DNA of 55,689 bases from contig SBGU01000050.1 in the NCBI GenBank assembly GCA_006226495.1, positions 1-55,689 of the forward strand, in the 5' to 3' direction. Every line of letters starts with the position of its first letter. The stretch's first letter is position 1. This document shows, piece by piece, positions 55,401 to 55,689 of the stretch. The notes beneath the pieces are model-generated. The model made no database searches. It was not told the origin of the DNA and was given only the letters and a program-made list of their open reading frames with translations. This DNA comes from Alphaproteobacteria bacterium (GTDB lineage Bacteria > Pseudomonadota > Alphaproteobacteria > Sphingomonadales > Kordiimonadaceae). Position numbers and translations under genes: made by a program.

Positions 55401-55689
55401 TCAATGACGGCGGCAACACCGGCACGGGCGGCGGCAGCGATGTCGACCTCGGCACCATCAGCATCGACATCACATCAGTCAATGACGTGCCCACACTGTC
55501 CGGCCTGACTGCGATCGCCTATACCGAAGGCGACGGCACGGTATTCCTGGATACCGACGTCAGCTTCTCAGACGTTGACGAGAACTTCGACGGCGGCACC
55601 CTTGTGGTGTCGGGCGTCCTGGCTGAAGAAACCCTTTCGATCAATGATGCCGGCACCGATGCAGGCCAGATCGGCTTTGACGGCACCAA
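49424..55689 (+). CDS. Giant DUF4347 / cadherin-like / FG-GAP repeat protein (partial, runs off the right edge)
   Basis: 2088 codons are in the window, without a stop. The N-terminus has no Sec signal but carries LEPRFMFDAAGAA (24-36), like other giant LEPR-type proteins. DUF4347 spans about 93-260 (LYIVSHGDTGLLSFG, LLYGCRVGESGQG). From about 430 come Ig/cadherin-like repeats, each ending in a VNDAP-type motif. Two sets of five FG-GAP/VCBS repeats with DxDxDGDxD calcium loops start at 863, 922, 978, 1032, 1086 and at 1450, 1520, 1577, 1636, 1694. It is probably a calcium-dependent adhesin exported by a type I system, whose signal would lie beyond the edge. It is acidic and rich in T, S, G, D and A, with very few lysines after the N-terminus. 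Confidence 0.9.
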   Translation, partial: MTLQDRKKFYFASTSLSSITPLALEPRFMFDAAGAATGVEAAQDAAAHAEADKAVHGRGYNTAAPHDTGGSNASDLAELIAAANGPATPRERTDVVVVDTTVSGYQDLVAGLAPGTDVVLIDGSHEGLADLAASLAGRTDIDSLYIVSHGDTGLLSFGTDVLTGENVNQFADTLAAIGATLSADGDILLYGCRVGESGQGLDLVNAIAALTGADVAASDDTTGAGTLGGDWDLEITTGNIESDQPFSNTALADFSGILAYTGTFDFESSTGYDSGLEAVTQTLGGYTLVVDGADHNTTISSYDGYTHGNSVYTTTTYVYGQPVPTESQLTISFTNGETFDISSLFIYNWNGQGNTETFTITSDKGDTFTTSALDDLAGASFDLDGFTGITQLYITSDGAFNIWVDDFAIANVTPASSGNTAPEVSGAPSSVTVTEDVETAINLSNVVLSDDDADTLTVTLSVDAGTLSAASSGSITIGGTSTALTLSGTASAINTYLDTTSNITYTSASNANGTAAATLTITPNDGTEDGTAATVSINITAVNDAPTFSGLDGTPSYTEGDAAVTLDSNVTITDIELDAANDYTGASLTIARNGGANADDSFSLDTGNGATFTVSGSNILSNGDIFATFSSSNGTLTIDFTGAGATPTGALVDDLLQHIQYSNSSTSPDASVQLDWSFNDGEDNGTGSTTVSVTDVNGQPTLSGLTPLVYVEDDGVVFLAPDASLSDVETDYDGATLVIGGVVSGETVTLNNAGTGSGQVGYSGGTITYEGVTVGTATGGSGSDFSITFNASATAASVQAVLQNITYVNTAETSSAGRALSVTFTDADGDSPATSVSFSVLSNGSDPLNGLSYGAYASPAFADLDDDGDLDMIVGINAGTFVYYRNEGTDTAPSFVKYNPGNATNPMGSTDIGNYSTTALVDIDYDGDYDLFVGRNDGTIQFYRNDGTASAPSFVADSDNNPLSGVDVGTYSTITFADIDGDGDQDAFIGGFNTIQYYRNIGDAANPSFSIVDSGSPIPSLSNGYQSPTFGDFDADGDLDLVVGRGNGSVAFYENTGTGSSPTFTSGTNPFSSASLSSLVRPAVADLDGDGDLEVVFGRSSGGFAVYENNSVVDGIAVTIYERNDAPTFSATGATPSFTEGDSAVSLFSGTSASTVESGQSFEGLTLTVTNVDGTDAETLSIDGTSIDLTDSNSGTTDTNSLTYSVSVSGGTATVTLTGGSLDASALATLVDAISYRNTSDDPTASGTTRVITITEVQDDGANAHGGDGTATPNTTATVTITPVNDPATFSMDDISYTEGDGTVFLDANVVFTDVDGGFDGATLVITGLLSEDTVAVNNEGTASGEIGVSGSDITYGGTTIATFSGGAGTSLTITFNSSATQAAVEALMQNLTYANSSDEPTASRSLSITYTDADGVEASTGPSWTSASSNPIGASGFNVSIYPSIASGDFDNDGDIDIIASDDQGEFYYFRNDGTALVPSFTRIDNASGNPLQGISFVTPEGSPSGGGTLDVTTLAVADIDNDGDLDIFVGLDNYTVAFLRNDGTASAPSFTEVSGSSNPLNAATLGKYSAVGFVDIDDDGDLDALIGSHNGMTFWLNGGTASSPSFSQVTDDSANPFSASTFAGAEYAAPTFADFDNDGDFDLLMSQIDGTVHYYENTGTASSAVFVERTGSDLPFTVAPSGLGFNRNTVGDFDNDGDLDLVVTNSAGTFEWYENTPTTSLSVDVTVTAVNDVPTLTATAADPSFTEGDSAVALFTDTSASTVESGQFISGMVLTVTNVDGTSDESITFNGATISLATGAGFTDDFNYSVSVSGGVATVTFSNASVDTTSLASLVNGMTYANTSDDPTSTGSTRVITITSLTDNGADGTAALSIASTVSVTAVNDAPSGSTVPATATFTEDTAGNLDLSGLTLADADSGTSDVTLTLTATNGTMAASDGGGVVIAGSGTSEITLTGTISEINTYLDTASNIQYTGAANANGTGADSIALTLNDGGNTGTGGGSDVDLGTISIDITSVNDVPTLSGLTAIAYTEGDGTVFLDTDVSFSDVDENFDGGTLVVSGVLAEETLSINDAGTDAGQIGFDGT
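51544..55080 (+). repeat. Super-repeat inside the giant gene: Ig-like B, FG-GAP x5, Ig-like A
   Basis: Unit B (YTEGDGTVFLD...FDGATLVI type) begins near 51544, 53311 and 55519; the FG-GAP sets begin near 51960 and 53736; unit A (SFTEGDSAV...TSASTVESGQ type) begins near 52846 and 54664. The B-FG-A block thus occurs twice with a period of about 1.77-1.82 kb, and a third B starts at the edge. Confidence 0.75.

Overview
The window looks like a chromosomal segment of a free-living, GC-rich alphaproteobacterium. The evidence is an F0 operon in the order I-a-c-b'-b with a duplicated b subunit, a CcrM-type GANTC methyltransferase, a DUF721 (DciA-like)/DsbA/Smc cluster next to mutY, an SOS box of the alphaproteobacterial GTTC-N7-GTTC type, and split glycine decarboxylase genes. 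The gene set would fit Kordiimonadales or a related marine order, but I cannot fix the genus by eye. I saw no rRNA, tRNA, CRISPR array, insertion sequence or prophage.

Layout. 0.1-2.1 kb: a PhyH dioxygenase and a CDF metal exporter. 2.1-4.9 kb: F0 ATP synthase genes behind a clear sigma-70 promoter. 5-12 kb: DUF2200, smc, two tandem DsbA-like proteins, DUF721 and the divergent mutY. 12-15 kb: HutD-like protein, a 37-residue lysine-rich protein, ccrM with a GANTC-dense promoter, and rnhB. 15.05-15.5 kb: no gene, but a candidate structured RNA. 15.5-24.3 kb: housekeeping and redox genes (DUF465, VOC, rmuC, PhyH plus ferredoxin reductase, rlmJ, glutathione peroxidase, old yellow enzyme, DUF547). 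24.6-31 kb: putA, a three-gene small/lipoprotein operon and a sodium:solute symporter. 31-38 kb: an SOS-linked radical SAM protein, a DEAD-box helicase fused to a cold shock domain, and a TetR/HlyD/ABC exporter. 38-44.6 kb: a YCII-like protein, a response regulator with a degenerate EAL domain, and the glycine cleavage operon behind a tandem glycine riboswitch. 44.6-46.05 kb: an AT-richer insert with one coiled-coil membrane protein. 46-49 kb: recQ, followed by a coding-like tail, and a sulfotransferase. From 49.4 kb to the right edge: the first 2,088 codons of a giant surface or secreted protein, which is open at the edge.

The giant protein is the most unusual item. It has an LEPR-type N-terminus and a DUF4347 domain but no Sec signal. 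These are followed by cadherin/Ig-like repeats interrupted by two five-bladed sets of FG-GAP/VCBS calcium-loop repeats, arranged as a super-repeat of about 1.8 kb. A 988-codon open frame on the opposite strand is only its shadow.

Regulatory logic is readable in several places: a ccrM promoter with GANTC sites inside the -35/-10 spacer, a LexA box over the -35 of the radical SAM gene, a glycine riboswitch plus an internal terminator in the gcv operon, and palindromic operator candidates at putA, the old yellow enzyme gene and the TetR/exporter divergon.
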